A stretch of 64,000 nt of DNA from Duodenibacillus sp. (GTDB lineage: Bacteria > Pseudomonadota > Gammaproteobacteria > Burkholderiales > Burkholderiaceae_F). This document shows positions 1 through 7,236 of the stretch, one piece after another. The stretch covers positions 1-64,000 of the forward strand of contig JAGBZO010000009.1 in NCBI GenBank assembly GCA_017628205.1. Reading direction: 5' to 3'. Each line of letters opens with the position of its first letter. The stretch's first letter is position 1. Under the pieces are notes generated by a model. That model had not been told where the DNA came from. It saw only the letters and a program-made list of their open reading frames with translations, and did no database searches. A program made the translations under genes and the position numbers.

Positions 1-276
1 AAAGCTCCAACCTCGTTGAGCACAGAACAATTGCAACACTTCTTTTTGACGCATCAGATCGTCTTTCTGATCGTGACTGCTCACGCGTGCATAACCCAAG
101 GTGATGCGCTTGGTAGCATCGGAGCTTTCAACGCGCATCAATTGATCGGGTCGATAGCGGCGATGACCTTTGCTCGTGCGTTCTGCAACAAGTCTCCCTT
201 CCTTTTCCCAGCGTCTTAAGGTATAAATCGACTAACCCAATTTTTTGGCGGCTTCGCCAATTGAATATCTATCCAT
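1..276 (-). pseudogene. IS607-type serine recombinase (TnpA), partial, with in-frame stop
   Basis: Read on the minus strand from an ATG at 276, the frame gives a MerR-like winged-helix start (YSIGEAAKKLG), then a TAG stop at 234-232. The same frame then stays open to the window edge. After the stop it continues the helix-turn-helix (IYTLRRWEKEG, SKGHRRY) and enters a serine-recombinase catalytic domain, with YARVSS carrying the likely nucleophile serine followed by HDQKDDL. This order is the architecture of IS607-family transposases. The TAG replaces one residue of a well-conserved stretch, so the gene is probably inactivated by a point mutation; a sequencing error or use of an internal start is also possible. 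The element extends beyond position 1. Its left end should lie in the AT-rich stretch just right of 276, close to the mltD start. Confidence 0.8.
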
Positions 277-374
277 TTTGAATACATATAAACATATTTA
301 GATAGATTTGTTTTAACAGTAAGAAACCCTCGCATCCGCTCGTTCAATCCATTTTCTCGACCGCCCTCCGACCG

Positions 375-2588
375 ATGACATTCCGCCTCACGACCTTGGC
401 TTGCCTTTTGTCCGCGCTTTTGTGCTCCGTACCCGCCGTGCAAGCACAGACGCAGGACACCTCCGTTGCGGGCGTGGAAACGCGGGCGGTCGAGGACGTT
501 CCCGCCACGGAACGAGAGTCGGCTCCGCCCGTCGACATTTGGGATCGCATTCGCCGCGGTTACGGCATGAACGATTTGAACGGTCCTCGTTATCGGGCCG
601 CTCTCAAGATGTACGCGCGCAATCCCAAGTACATTCAAGACGTCTCCTCGCGCGCGGGCAAGTACTTGTACCACATCGTCGAAGAGGTGGAGCGTCGCGG
701 CATGCCTTCCGAACTGGCATTGCTTCCGTTCGTTGAAAGCGCCTTCCAACCCGAAGCCAAGTCCTACGCCAAAGCCGCCGGTTTGTGGCAATTCATGCCG
801 GCCACGGGCAACGTCTTTTCACTGCAACAGAATCTGTGGAAGGACGAGCGCCGCGACGTTCTGGAAAGTACGCGCGCTGCCCTGGATTATTTGCAAAAAC
901 TCTACGGCATGTTCGGCGACTGGCATCTGGCGCTGGCCGCTTACAACTGGGGCGAAGGCAGCGTGCAAAAAGCCATCCGCTACAACAAGCAACGCAAGCG
1001 CAAAACGTCCTATCCGTATCTGCGCATGCCCAAAGAAACGGCCAATTACGTTCCCCGTCTTCTGGCGATCAAAGAACTTGTCGCGAACCCCGACAAGTAC
1101 GGCATTTCGTTACCCGAAATCGAAAACGCCCCTTATTTCGTCCGCATCGCCAAAAGTCACGACATCGATCTGAAGACTGCGGCCGCTTTGGCCGAAATGG
1201 ACGAAGCCGAGTTCAAATTGCTCAATCCGGGCTTTAATCTGCCCGTGATCGTCGCCAGCCACAACTCCGTCATTTTGTTGCCCGAAGACAACGTCGAAAT
1301 CTTCATGAACAACTTGGCCAGTTGGGTCAACACGGGCAAGCCTTTGTCCAGCTGGACCCTCTACCGCGTACAGCCTGACGAAACGCTCAAAGACATTGCC
1401 GAAACGGTTCAGATGACCGAAGACGAGTTGCGACGCATCAACCACATTCCCAAAGATCGCAACGTGTTGCCGGGCTCGATGTTGCTCGTAAGTGCCAACG
1501 GTCAGTCGACCGGCGAAATTACGGCCGACACGATGGACGCGCGACTCAACTTGTCCGCGCCCGAAACGCGACGCGTGATCTATCGCGTCAAAAAAGGCGA
1601 CACGATTTACGACATCGCCGTCAAATACGGCATTACGCAAGAGACCATCCGCAAACACAACCGTCTCAAGAGCAGCAGTTTGCGCATCGGCCAACGTCTT
1701 GTTCTCATCATCGGCCCCAAAACCACGCTGGCCAAAGGTCAACGTCTGCACGTCGTTCAACCCGGCCAAACGCTCAGCACGATCGCGCAACGTTACGGCG
1801 TCTCGGTCTCGAGCATCCGCCGCATGAACAAGCTCAAAGGATCGCAGATCAAGGTCGGACAAAAACTGATCGTCGGACGCGCCGCCCGACGCGCGACGTA
1901 CGTCAGCGACACCACCCATATCGTGCGCTCGGGCGACTCGCTCGGCACGATCGCCCGCAAATACGGCGTCACCGTGAACGAGTTGCGGCAACTCAACAAC
2001 CTGTCGTCCAATACGATCCGCGTCGGTCAGGCGATCGACGTCGGCAAGCCGATTGCCAGTAGCTCCGAACCCCACGGCGAGGACGTGCACGTTGTGCGTC
2101 CCGGCGAATCGCTCAACACGATCGCTCGACGTTACGGGCTCTCGGTAGAGCAATTGCGACGCCAAAACGATCTGTCCTCCTACTCGATTCGCGTCGGGCA
2201 GTACCTTAAGGTGGGCGCCGCCGACATTGAAACGCAAGTCACCGTTCATACCATCCAAGAAGGCGAATCGCTCGGCGTGATCGCCGAACGCTACGGCATG
2301 GGGCTGAACCGATTGCGTCGCATCAACAACTTGAAGAACGATTCCGTACGCGTCGGTCAAACGTTGCGCGTCATTCCCGGCGCCCAGACCAAAACACAAG
2401 AAGGAACCGCCCCGAATGCGAACGTTCACGTCGTTCAAGCTGGCGAATCGTTGGGCGTCATCGCTCGCAAATACGGGATGCGACTGGCCGTTTTGCGTCA
2501 ACTCAACGGACTCAAGAACAATACGATTCGCGTCGGTCAAACGCTCAAAATCCAAAAACCGGCCGTCCCGAATCAGACGCCGAACTAA
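375..2588 (+). CDS. mltD: Membrane-bound lytic murein transglycosylase D with multiple LysM repeats
   Basis: This periplasmic enzyme cleaves the glycan strands of peptidoglycan to 1,6-anhydromuramyl products. Residues 1-24 are a signal peptide ending VQA; no clear lipobox is seen, unlike the E. coli lipoprotein. The SLT domain spans about residues 95-210, with the catalytic glutamate at E121 in PFVESAF, followed by the family motifs GLWQFMP and ALAAYNWG. The C-terminal half (about 327-727) holds one degenerate and six good LysM peptidoglycan-binding repeats, each starting with a Y/H-x-V-x-x-G-[DE/Q]-[ST]-L pattern and ending in VGQ-like residues. The 737-residue length is well above the roughly 450 of E. 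coli MltD because of the extra LysM copies. The start is chosen for the signal peptide. No strong ribosome binding site is visible. Confidence 0.93.
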   Translation: MTFRLTTLACLLSALLCSVPAVQAQTQDTSVAGVETRAVEDVPATERESAPPVDIWDRIRRGYGMNDLNGPRYRAALKMYARNPKYIQDVSSRAGKYLYHIVEEVERRGMPSELALLPFVESAFQPEAKSYAKAAGLWQFMPATGNVFSLQQNLWKDERRDVLESTRAALDYLQKLYGMFGDWHLALAAYNWGEGSVQKAIRYNKQRKRKTSYPYLRMPKETANYVPRLLAIKELVANPDKYGISLPEIENAPYFVRIAKSHDIDLKTAAALAEMDEAEFKLLNPGFNLPVIVASHNSVILLPEDNVEIFMNNLASWVNTGKPLSSWTLYRVQPDETLKDIAETVQMTEDELRRINHIPKDRNVLPGSMLLVSANGQSTGEITADTMDARLNLSAPETRRVIYRVKKGDTIYDIAVKYGITQETIRKHNRLKSSSLRIGQRLVLIIGPKTTLAKGQRLHVVQPGQTLSTIAQRYGVSVSSIRRMNKLKGSQIKVGQKLIVGRAARRATYVSDTTHIVRSGDSLGTIARKYGVTVNELRQLNNLSSNTIRVGQAIDVGKPIASSSEPHGEDVHVVRPGESLNTIARRYGLSVEQLRRQNDLSSYSIRVGQYLKVGAADIETQVTVHTIQEGESLGVIAERYGMGLNRLRRINNLKNDSVRVGQTLRVIPGAQTKTQEGTAPNANVHVVQAGESLGVIARKYGMRLAVLRQLNGLKNNTIRVGQTLKIQKPAVPNQTPN

Positions 2589-2854
2589 CCTGACGGGCGC
2601 CTCGTCGCCCCGGTCGCTTTGCCTGAAACAATCGCGCGACAAAAGCGCCCCGCGAGACGCTCGCCCGATTGCGCAAGTTCGCTCCCGCTCCTTCGGCATG
2701 TTCGTTTGGCGCTCGACGTGTGCGCATTCGCCGATCTTTTGCGACGATCCCGTGAAAAAACGGGACGAATGCTTCTGTTCCTGAGTACAACCACCTACAA
2801 TACCCCCGTAGGAGTGTCGATTTGGTATCGACACCGAGCGAAAAAGGACATGCT
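2589..2854. other. Intergenic region between mltD and fabI
   Basis: No gene is supported here. A short hairpin (TCCCGT, five-base loop, ACGGGA) lies at 2748-2765 without a T-tract. A TACAAT hexamer at 2796-2801 is a possible -10 box for fabI, with only a poor -35. A perfect 8-bp inverted repeat (GTGTCGAT / ATCGACAC) at 2813-2833 would lie in the fabI mRNA leader or just downstream of the start site. Confidence 0.4.
2813..2833. repeat. 8-bp inverted repeat in the fabI leader
   Basis: GTGTCGAT is separated by five bases from its exact complement ATCGACAC. It ends about 22 bases before the fabI ATG and sits just after a possible -10 hexamer (2796-2801). It could be an operator or a leader hairpin; the sequence does not say which. 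Confidence 0.4.
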
Positions 2855-3646
2855 ATGGGTTTCTTACAAGGCAAACGCCTCCTGATCACGGGCGTACTCT
2901 CCAATCGTTCCATTGCGTACGGCATCGCGGCCGCCTGCCATCGTGAAGGCGCCGAACTGGCCTTTACTTATGTCGGCGAACGCTTCAAGGAACGCGTGAG
3001 CAAATTCGCCGCCGAATTCGGCAGCACCATGGTGTACGAAATGGACGTCTCCAAAGACGAAGACATCGCCGCTTGCGTGCAAAACATTCAAGAGCAATGG
3101 GGCGCTTTGGACGGATTCGTTCATTCGATCGGGTTTGCCCCTCGCGAATTGTTGGCGGGCAACTTGCTTGACGGCTTGTCGCGCGAAGCATTCCAAGTCG
3201 CCATGGACATCTCCGCCTACTCCTTCCCGGCCATGGCCAAAGCTTTCGCTCCCTTGATGCAAGGACGCAAGGGTTCCATGCTGACCTTGACGTATCTGGG
3301 CAGCGAACGCACCGTCCCGCATTACAACGCCATGGGCTTGTGCAAAGCCGCTTTGGAATCGTCCACGCGTTACATTGCCGGCGCCGTCGGGCCTCAAGGC
3401 ATCCGTTGCAACGCCATTTCCGCCGGTCCCATCCGCACCTTGGCCGCGTCGGGCATTCAGGACTTCTCCAAAATTTTGACACACATGGAAGAAACGACGC
3501 CGTTGCGCCGAACCGTCGACATTATGGAAGTGGGCAATACGGCCGCCTTCCTTCTCTCGGATTTGTCGAGCGGCATTACGGGCGAAGTCATTTACGTCGA
3601 TGCCGGTTTCCATTGCGTCGGTATCGGAGAAAACTTGGTCGCCTAA
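2855..3646 (+). CDS. fabI: Enoyl-[acyl-carrier-protein] reductase (NADH)
   Basis: FabI reduces trans-2-enoyl-ACP to acyl-ACP, the last step of each fatty-acid elongation round. It is a cytoplasmic short-chain dehydrogenase. The 263-residue product opens with the family's nucleotide-binding segment (LLITGVLSNRSIAYGIA). It has the Tyr-x6-Lys catalytic pair at Y157 and K164 (YNAMGLCK), preceded by TYLGSER, and ends in the usual SGITGEVIYVDAGFH region. Length matches the family. An upstream in-frame ATG at 2822 is rejected because it crosses the leader inverted repeat; the chosen ATG follows AAGGAC and yields the standard MGFLQGKR start. A strong bidirectional terminator follows. AccB, AccC and FadD elsewhere in the window belong to the same lipid metabolism. 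Confidence 0.97.
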   Translation: MGFLQGKRLLITGVLSNRSIAYGIAAACHREGAELAFTYVGERFKERVSKFAAEFGSTMVYEMDVSKDEDIAACVQNIQEQWGALDGFVHSIGFAPRELLAGNLLDGLSREAFQVAMDISAYSFPAMAKAFAPLMQGRKGSMLTLTYLGSERTVPHYNAMGLCKAALESSTRYIAGAVGPQGIRCNAISAGPIRTLAASGIQDFSKILTHMEETTPLRRTVDIMEVGNTAAFLLSDLSSGITGEVIYVDAGFHCVGIGENLVA

Positions 3647-3670
3647 GCTCTCGGTTCGTCCTGACAAAAA

Positions 3671-3720
3671 AAGGCCGAACCGTTGATCTCCCTGCATCGG
3701 GGGCTCAACGGTTCGGCCTT
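3671..3720. terminator. Bidirectional terminator between fabI and fur
   Basis: A perfect 16-bp stem (AAGGCCGAACCGTTGA at 3671-3686 with its complement at 3705-3720) has A-rich and T-rich flanks. It can therefore stop transcription from both the plus-strand fabI and the minus-strand fur. Confidence 0.93.
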
Positions 3721-3740
3721 TTTCTTTGTCGTCGGAACGT

Positions 3741-4202
3741 TTAGGACTGCTTGGCCCGACACTCGGCGCACACGCCGTACAGCGCCAACGAATGGCCTTC
3801 AAGCTCGAATCCCAGGCGACGCGCCATTTCTTTTTGGCGCGCTTCGATGTCGTGATCGACAAACTCTTCGACCTTGCCGCATTGCGTGCACACGATATGA
3901 TCGTGATGCGATCCTCCGTCGATTTCATACGTCGCGCGATCGGTCGAAAAATGATGACGCACCAAGATGCCCGCCTGTTCGAACTGGGTCAACACGCGAT
4001 AAACGGTCGCCAAACCGACGTCCAAATTTTCGGAAAGCAGAATTTTGTAGACGTCTTCTGCCGACAAATGTCCTTCGGCGCCCTTGAGCTTGGCCTTTTG
4101 GAAGATTTCGAGAATCTTGATGCGGGGCCCCGTCGCCTTCAAACCGGCGCTTTTGAGCTCTTCGCCGGGTTCGTTATAGTCTTTGGAAGTCACCATTGCC
4201 AT
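3741..4202 (-). CDS. fur: Ferric uptake regulator
   Basis: Fur is a Fe(II)-dependent dimeric repressor of iron-uptake genes. The product of about 153 residues has the N-terminal winged helix ([28 protein letters not shown]) and the C-terminal dimerisation domain. Metal-site residues are present as [11 protein letters not shown] and a second CxxC (VCAEC) near the C-terminus. The frame is open to an ATG at 4268, but that stretch runs through the promoter and a Fur-box-like sequence. The ATG at 4202 (or 4196) gives a normal family N-terminus. The gene is divergent from bamE, a common betaproteobacterial arrangement. The Fur-box-like site upstream suggests autoregulation. Confidence 0.95.
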   Translation of the reverse strand: MAMVTSKDYNEPGEELKSAGLKATGPRIKILEIFQKAKLKGAEGHLSAEDVYKILLSENLDVGLATVYRVLTQFEQAGILVRHHFSTDRATYEIDGGSHHDHIVCTQCGKVEEFVDHDIEARQKEMARRLGFELEGHSLALYGVCAECRAKQS

Positions 4203-4228
4203 TTTCTTTCGTTGCCAAGATATGTTTT

Positions 4229-4247
4229 GACCGTAATAATCGTTATC
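4229..4247. promoter_or_regulatory. Candidate Fur box upstream of fur
   Basis: On the minus strand this 19-base site (GATAACGATTATTACGGTC) matches the Fur consensus at about 13 of 19 positions, best in the first two GATAAT-like units. It lies 27-45 bases before the chosen fur start, in the fur-bamE intergenic region, so it could serve fur, bamE or both. Confidence 0.5.
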
Positions 4248-4315
4248 ATAAGGGGTTATGTGCGCCACGGTGCAAATTTTGCTTTTTTTAAAGCAATTTT
4301 GTTGGATTTATCGAT

Positions 4316-4747
4316 ATGTCTCTTCGTTCTGTACTTGTTTTCGTTCCGGCGGCCGCCGCCGTCATGACGCTCGGCGGTTGTAGCAGTTGGAATCCCGTGG
4401 ATCAGTTGATCTACCGCCCCGACGTTCCGCAAGGCAACTTGGTCACCAAAGAAATGGTCGACGAACTTGAAGTCGGAATGACGAGCGCGCAGGTCCAATT
4501 CTTATTGGGCGAGCCGTTGATTCGCAGTCAATTTCATCTGAATCGTTGGGATTACACGTACTACATGAACCCGCTCAAGGGCGACATTCAGATTCGTCAT
4601 GTGACCGTCCATTTCGATGACTCCAACCGTTTGGTCCGCATCGATCACGGCCAATTGCCGACCGAGCAACAGGCCGACCGTTTGATTTTGAAGTTGCCGA
4701 CGGATTACGTTCCCGCCAAGGACGAAATCAAGGCCAAGAGCGAATAA
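4316..4747 (+). CDS. bamE: Outer membrane protein assembly factor BamE (SmpA/OmlA lipoprotein)
   Basis: BamE is a small outer-membrane lipoprotein that supports the BamA complex in inserting beta-barrel proteins. The 143-residue product has a lipoprotein signal with the lipobox LGGC at about residue 22. It then carries the SmpA/OmlA fold signatures (VDELEVGMTSAQVQFLLGEP, RWDYTYYM). Its divergent position next to fur matches many betaproteobacterial genomes. The C-terminal 30 residues extend past the core domain and are charged. It is followed after 42 bases by a ZapB-like gene. Confidence 0.93.
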   Translation: MSLRSVLVFVPAAAAVMTLGGCSSWNPVDQLIYRPDVPQGNLVTKEMVDELEVGMTSAQVQFLLGEPLIRSQFHLNRWDYTYYMNPLKGDIQIRHVTVHFDDSNRLVRIDHGQLPTEQQADRLILKLPTDYVPAKDEIKAKSE

Positions 4748-4789
4748 GTCCTTGCGCCCGCAACACCCGTTTTATGAAAGGAAGCAACC

Positions 4790-4996
4790 ATGAAAGAACA
4801 GCTTGATCAATTGGAATTGTCCGTTTTGCGTTTGACCGAAGCCTACGCCCAGCTCAAGCAGGAAAACGCTGCGCTCAAGGCCGAACTGGCCCAGAAGAAC
4901 GAGCAGGCCGTCGCCATGCAGGCTCAAACGGACGAAGTGCGTTCCCGCATCGATCAGTTGATCGCCGCTCTCGAAGCCGATTTGCCCGCGGCTTGA
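4790..4996 (+). CDS. ZapB-like coiled-coil protein (TIGR02449 type)
   Basis: This 68-residue protein is almost entirely a predicted coiled coil (heptads such as LDQLELSVLRLTEAYAQL). It resembles the small TIGR02449/ZapB-like family found directly before zapA in beta- and gammaproteobacteria. A role with ZapA at the FtsZ ring is inferred from that pairing. A good AAGGAAG ribosome binding site precedes the ATG. The next gene, zapA, begins 16 bases downstream, so the two are probably co-transcribed. Confidence 0.8.
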   Translation: MKEQLDQLELSVLRLTEAYAQLKQENAALKAELAQKNEQAVAMQAQTDEVRSRIDQLIAALEADLPAA

Positions 4997-5012
4997 TGAT
5001 TGAGACCGTGTC

Positions 5013-5297
5013 ATGCCTTTGGTGAAGTTAAACATCCTGAATCGCTCGTATGCTTTCTCCGTTTCCGAAGAGGATGAAAGCCGCTTGCGCTCGGCTGGCG
5101 AACTCATCGACCTGCGTGCACGTGAAATTCATGAATCCGATCGATCGCTCACGCTCGAACGCATTGCCGTCACGGCCGCTTTGCAAATCGCGTTCGACGC
5201 CATGAGCGGCACGCTCGGCGAAACGCCGGAAGATCGCGCCAACATGAAACGCGTTGAACAACTGCGTCAACGATGCGACGAAGCGCTCGACGCATAA
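5013..5297 (+). CDS. zapA: Cell division protein ZapA
   Basis: ZapA is a cytoplasmic protein that bundles FtsZ filaments at midcell. The 94-residue product has the family start (VKLNILNRSYAFSVSEEDESRL), the central helix with IDLRAREIHES and RIAVTAALQIA, and a C-terminal coiled coil. Its length is close to the family norm. It sits between the ZapB-like gene and 6S RNA, the same zapA-ssrS order seen in E. coli, which supports both calls. Confidence 0.93.
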   Translation: MPLVKLNILNRSYAFSVSEEDESRLRSAGELIDLRAREIHESDRSLTLERIAVTAALQIAFDAMSGTLGETPEDRANMKRVEQLRQRCDEALDA

Positions 5298-5320
5298 GTC
5301 GACCTCGATAGTTTTTATCA

Positions 5321-5353
5321 AAATCGCCCGGCGAGCAATCTCCGGGCGATTTC
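5321..5353 (+). terminator. zapA terminator hairpin abutting the 6S promoter
   Basis: An 11-bp perfect stem (AAATCGCCCGG with CCGGGCGATTT) has a 10-base loop. It ends one base before the TATAAT at 5355-5360, so the zapA terminator occupies the -35/spacer region of the 6S RNA promoter. Confidence 0.75.
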
Positions 5354-5354
5354 G

Positions 5355-5360
5355 TATAAT
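5355..5360 (+). promoter_or_regulatory. -10 box of the 6S RNA promoter
   Basis: A perfect TATAAT lies seven bases before the inferred 6S RNA 5' end. The -35 region falls inside the preceding hairpin and has no good match to TTGACA. Confidence 0.7.
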
Positions 5361-5366
5361 GTGATT

Positions 5367-5546
5367 ACCCTGTTGTTGTTTCAACAAATGGCTCCAATGT
5401 TCCTAACCTATGCACTTCGTGCTGGGTCGCTCAGCCAGAGGGCCGATAGTGTATCGGGCACGCGTTTGCCTGATCCGTTTTCCGCCCCGGTCGCGACCAC
5501 CCTGGACTCTCGGTTCAGGCAACGTAGCCAGAAACAACACGGGGCT
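5367..5546 (+). ncRNA. ssrS: 6S RNA
   Basis: 6S RNA binds sigma-70 RNA polymerase and mimics an open promoter. Evidence is positional and structural. It lies directly after zapA behind a perfect TATAAT. Its 5' end (CCCTGTTGTTGTTTC near 5368-5382, then TGGCT) can pair with its 3' end (GTAGCCA, then GAAACAACACGGGG to 5544), forming the long closing stem. The interior holds further hairpins flanking a weakly paired centre, as expected for the promoter-mimic bulge. The length of about 180 bases fits. Exact ends are approximate. Confidence 0.85.
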
Positions 5547-5705
5547 TTTCTTTTGCTCGATGCCTTGGCCGCACCGATGCTTCCTCCGACACACAATCGT
5601 TAACATCATCGATCCCAATGCGTCACTTCGCTATCGAACGACTGTGTTAGATTTCTCTGTCGCTTTTTAAGCTTTCCCACCGTTTTATCCTCACAGGAAG
5701 CCATT

Positions 5706-6476
5706 ATGTCCCAGCTTGTATTGCATTCCGATGACTTTGAAACGGCCGTTCGTCGCGTCCGAGACTTGCGACCGCTCGTTCATTGCATGACAAACGACGT
5801 CGTACAAGAAATCACCGCCAACGTCCTGTTGGCTGCGGGCGCTTCGCCCGCCATGGTCGTTGCAAAGCAAGAGGCCGGCGTCTTTGCCTCTTTGGCCCAA
5901 GCGCTGCTCGTCAACGTCGGAACGCTCACCGATACGCTGGTCTCGGCGATGCGCGACGCCATTGAATCGGCCAATCGTCACGGCAAGCCTTGGGTTCTCG
6001 ATCCGGTAGGAGCCGGCGGCCTGGCCTATCGCGACGGCGTCGTTGCCGAATTTCTCACCCTCAAGCCCACCGTCGTCCGCGGCAACGCCAGCGAAATTCT
6101 CGCCATCTCGGGACACGGTTCCGGCGGCAAAGGCGTCGACAGCACCGATTCGAGCGAATCGGCTTTGTCGGCTGCCGTTCATTTGGCCAAGACCTTCGGC
6201 ACGGTCGTTTGCGTCACGGGACAAACGGACTATGTGACGGACGGCGAACGCATCGTCGCCGTTACTGGCGGAACCGAACGCGCCACCCTCGTCGTCGGTA
6301 CCGGCTGCTCGCTCTCGACCCTTGTCGCCGCATTCCTTGCGGCCAACGACGATCCCGTCACGGCCTGTGCCGCCGCCTGCACCATGGCCAAACGCGCGGC
6401 CGAATACGCCGACAAACACTCGGTCGGCCCGGGCTCTTTCAAAGTCGCCTACATCGACGGCCTGTCGTTAATCTAA
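5706..6476 (+). CDS. thiM: Hydroxyethylthiazole kinase
   Basis: ThiM phosphorylates 4-methyl-5-(2-hydroxyethyl)thiazole, a thiamine salvage step. The 256-residue protein is a ribokinase-fold enzyme of normal length. Family signatures are VHCMTNDVVQEITANVLLA near the N-terminus, the ASPAMV segment, WVLDPVGAG, and GTGCSLST with the conserved cysteine at about residue 201. An AGGAAG site precedes the ATG. thiE starts 19 bases after it, so the two form an operon in which ThiM makes the thiazole phosphate used by ThiE. I see no TPP riboswitch in the upstream 160 bases. Confidence 0.95.
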   Translation: MSQLVLHSDDFETAVRRVRDLRPLVHCMTNDVVQEITANVLLAAGASPAMVVAKQEAGVFASLAQALLVNVGTLTDTLVSAMRDAIESANRHGKPWVLDPVGAGGLAYRDGVVAEFLTLKPTVVRGNASEILAISGHGSGGKGVDSTDSSESALSAAVHLAKTFGTVVCVTGQTDYVTDGERIVAVTGGTERATLVVGTGCSLSTLVAAFLAANDDPVTACAAACTMAKRAAEYADKHSVGPGSFKVAYIDGLSLI

Positions 6477-6495
6477 TTTATCCCGGGAGTACGCG

Positions 6496-7152
6496 ATGCG
6501 ACATGTCGATCTCTCTGTGTATCTTGTATTGGATCCCGGCCTGTGCGGAGGGTTCGACGGCATGGTCGAAACCTCTCGCGCGGCCGCTCAAGCCGGCGCC
6601 ACCGTCATTCAGTTGCGGGCGCCGACGTGGAAAAAGCGCGCGCTCGTCGAATGCGCCCGCGCCATCAAGCAAGCTGTTGCACCTTGGAACGTGCCCCTGA
6701 TCGTCAACGATCACGCGGACGTCTGCGTGGCGGCCGACGCTCACGGTCTGCACGTCGGTCAAAACGATCTCACGCCGCAGGACGCTCGCGCGATCATCGG
6801 ACCGGATCGCGTTCTCGGGCTCTCCGTCTCCAACGAAAGCCATTTGAATGCGGTCGACGCCCGTATCGTGGATCACTTGGGTATCGGCCCCGTCTTTGCC
6901 ACCACTACGAAACTCGATGCCGATCCGGCCGTGGGCTTGGACGGCTTTGCGCGACTCGCCGCCCGTAAACCTTGTCCGATCGTCGCCATCGGCAGCGTAA
7001 CGGCGCAATGCGCTCCGGATCTGATCCGCTTGGGTGCCGACGGCGTCGCCGTCGTGTCTGCCATTTGCGGCCAGCCGAACGTGGCGGAGGCGACGCAACG
7101 CCTCGTGCGCGCCTTACGCGCCGCTCGAGAAGGCGGAACGGTCGCGCTCTGA
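6496..7152 (+). CDS. thiE: Thiamine-phosphate synthase
   Basis: ThiE joins hydroxymethylpyrimidine diphosphate and thiazole phosphate to give thiamine phosphate. The 218-residue TIM-barrel protein shows YLVLDP at strand 1, VIQLRAP, LIVNDHADVCVAADAHGLHVGQNDL, a GPVFATTTK phosphate loop and a late AIGSVTA segment. Two positions look unusual: the first motif reads QLRAPTWKKR where many homologues have Q-x-R-x-K, and AIGSV replaces the common AIGGI. The fold signature is otherwise intact, so activity is likely. It is the second gene of a thiM-thiE salvage pair. Confidence 0.9.
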   Translation: MRHVDLSVYLVLDPGLCGGFDGMVETSRAAAQAGATVIQLRAPTWKKRALVECARAIKQAVAPWNVPLIVNDHADVCVAADAHGLHVGQNDLTPQDARAIIGPDRVLGLSVSNESHLNAVDARIVDHLGIGPVFATTTKLDADPAVGLDGFARLAARKPCPIVAIGSVTAQCAPDLIRLGADGVAVVSAICGQPNVAEATQRLVRALRAAREGGTVAL

Positions 7153-7236
7153 CGCGCCGTCGCCCCGTCGTTTTGATGCACGAAGCGCCCCAAAGCTTTT
7201 ACAATGTAAACGAGTCCAGTTCATGTGTGAAGCAGT

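Noticed and set aside
1553..2560. Tandem DNA repeat in mltD
   Set aside because: The similarity is at the protein level (LysM domains); the copies have diverged too far to count as a DNA repeat.
5547..5705. TPP riboswitch before thiM
   Set aside because: I could not find the conserved CTGAGA and related TPP aptamer segments.
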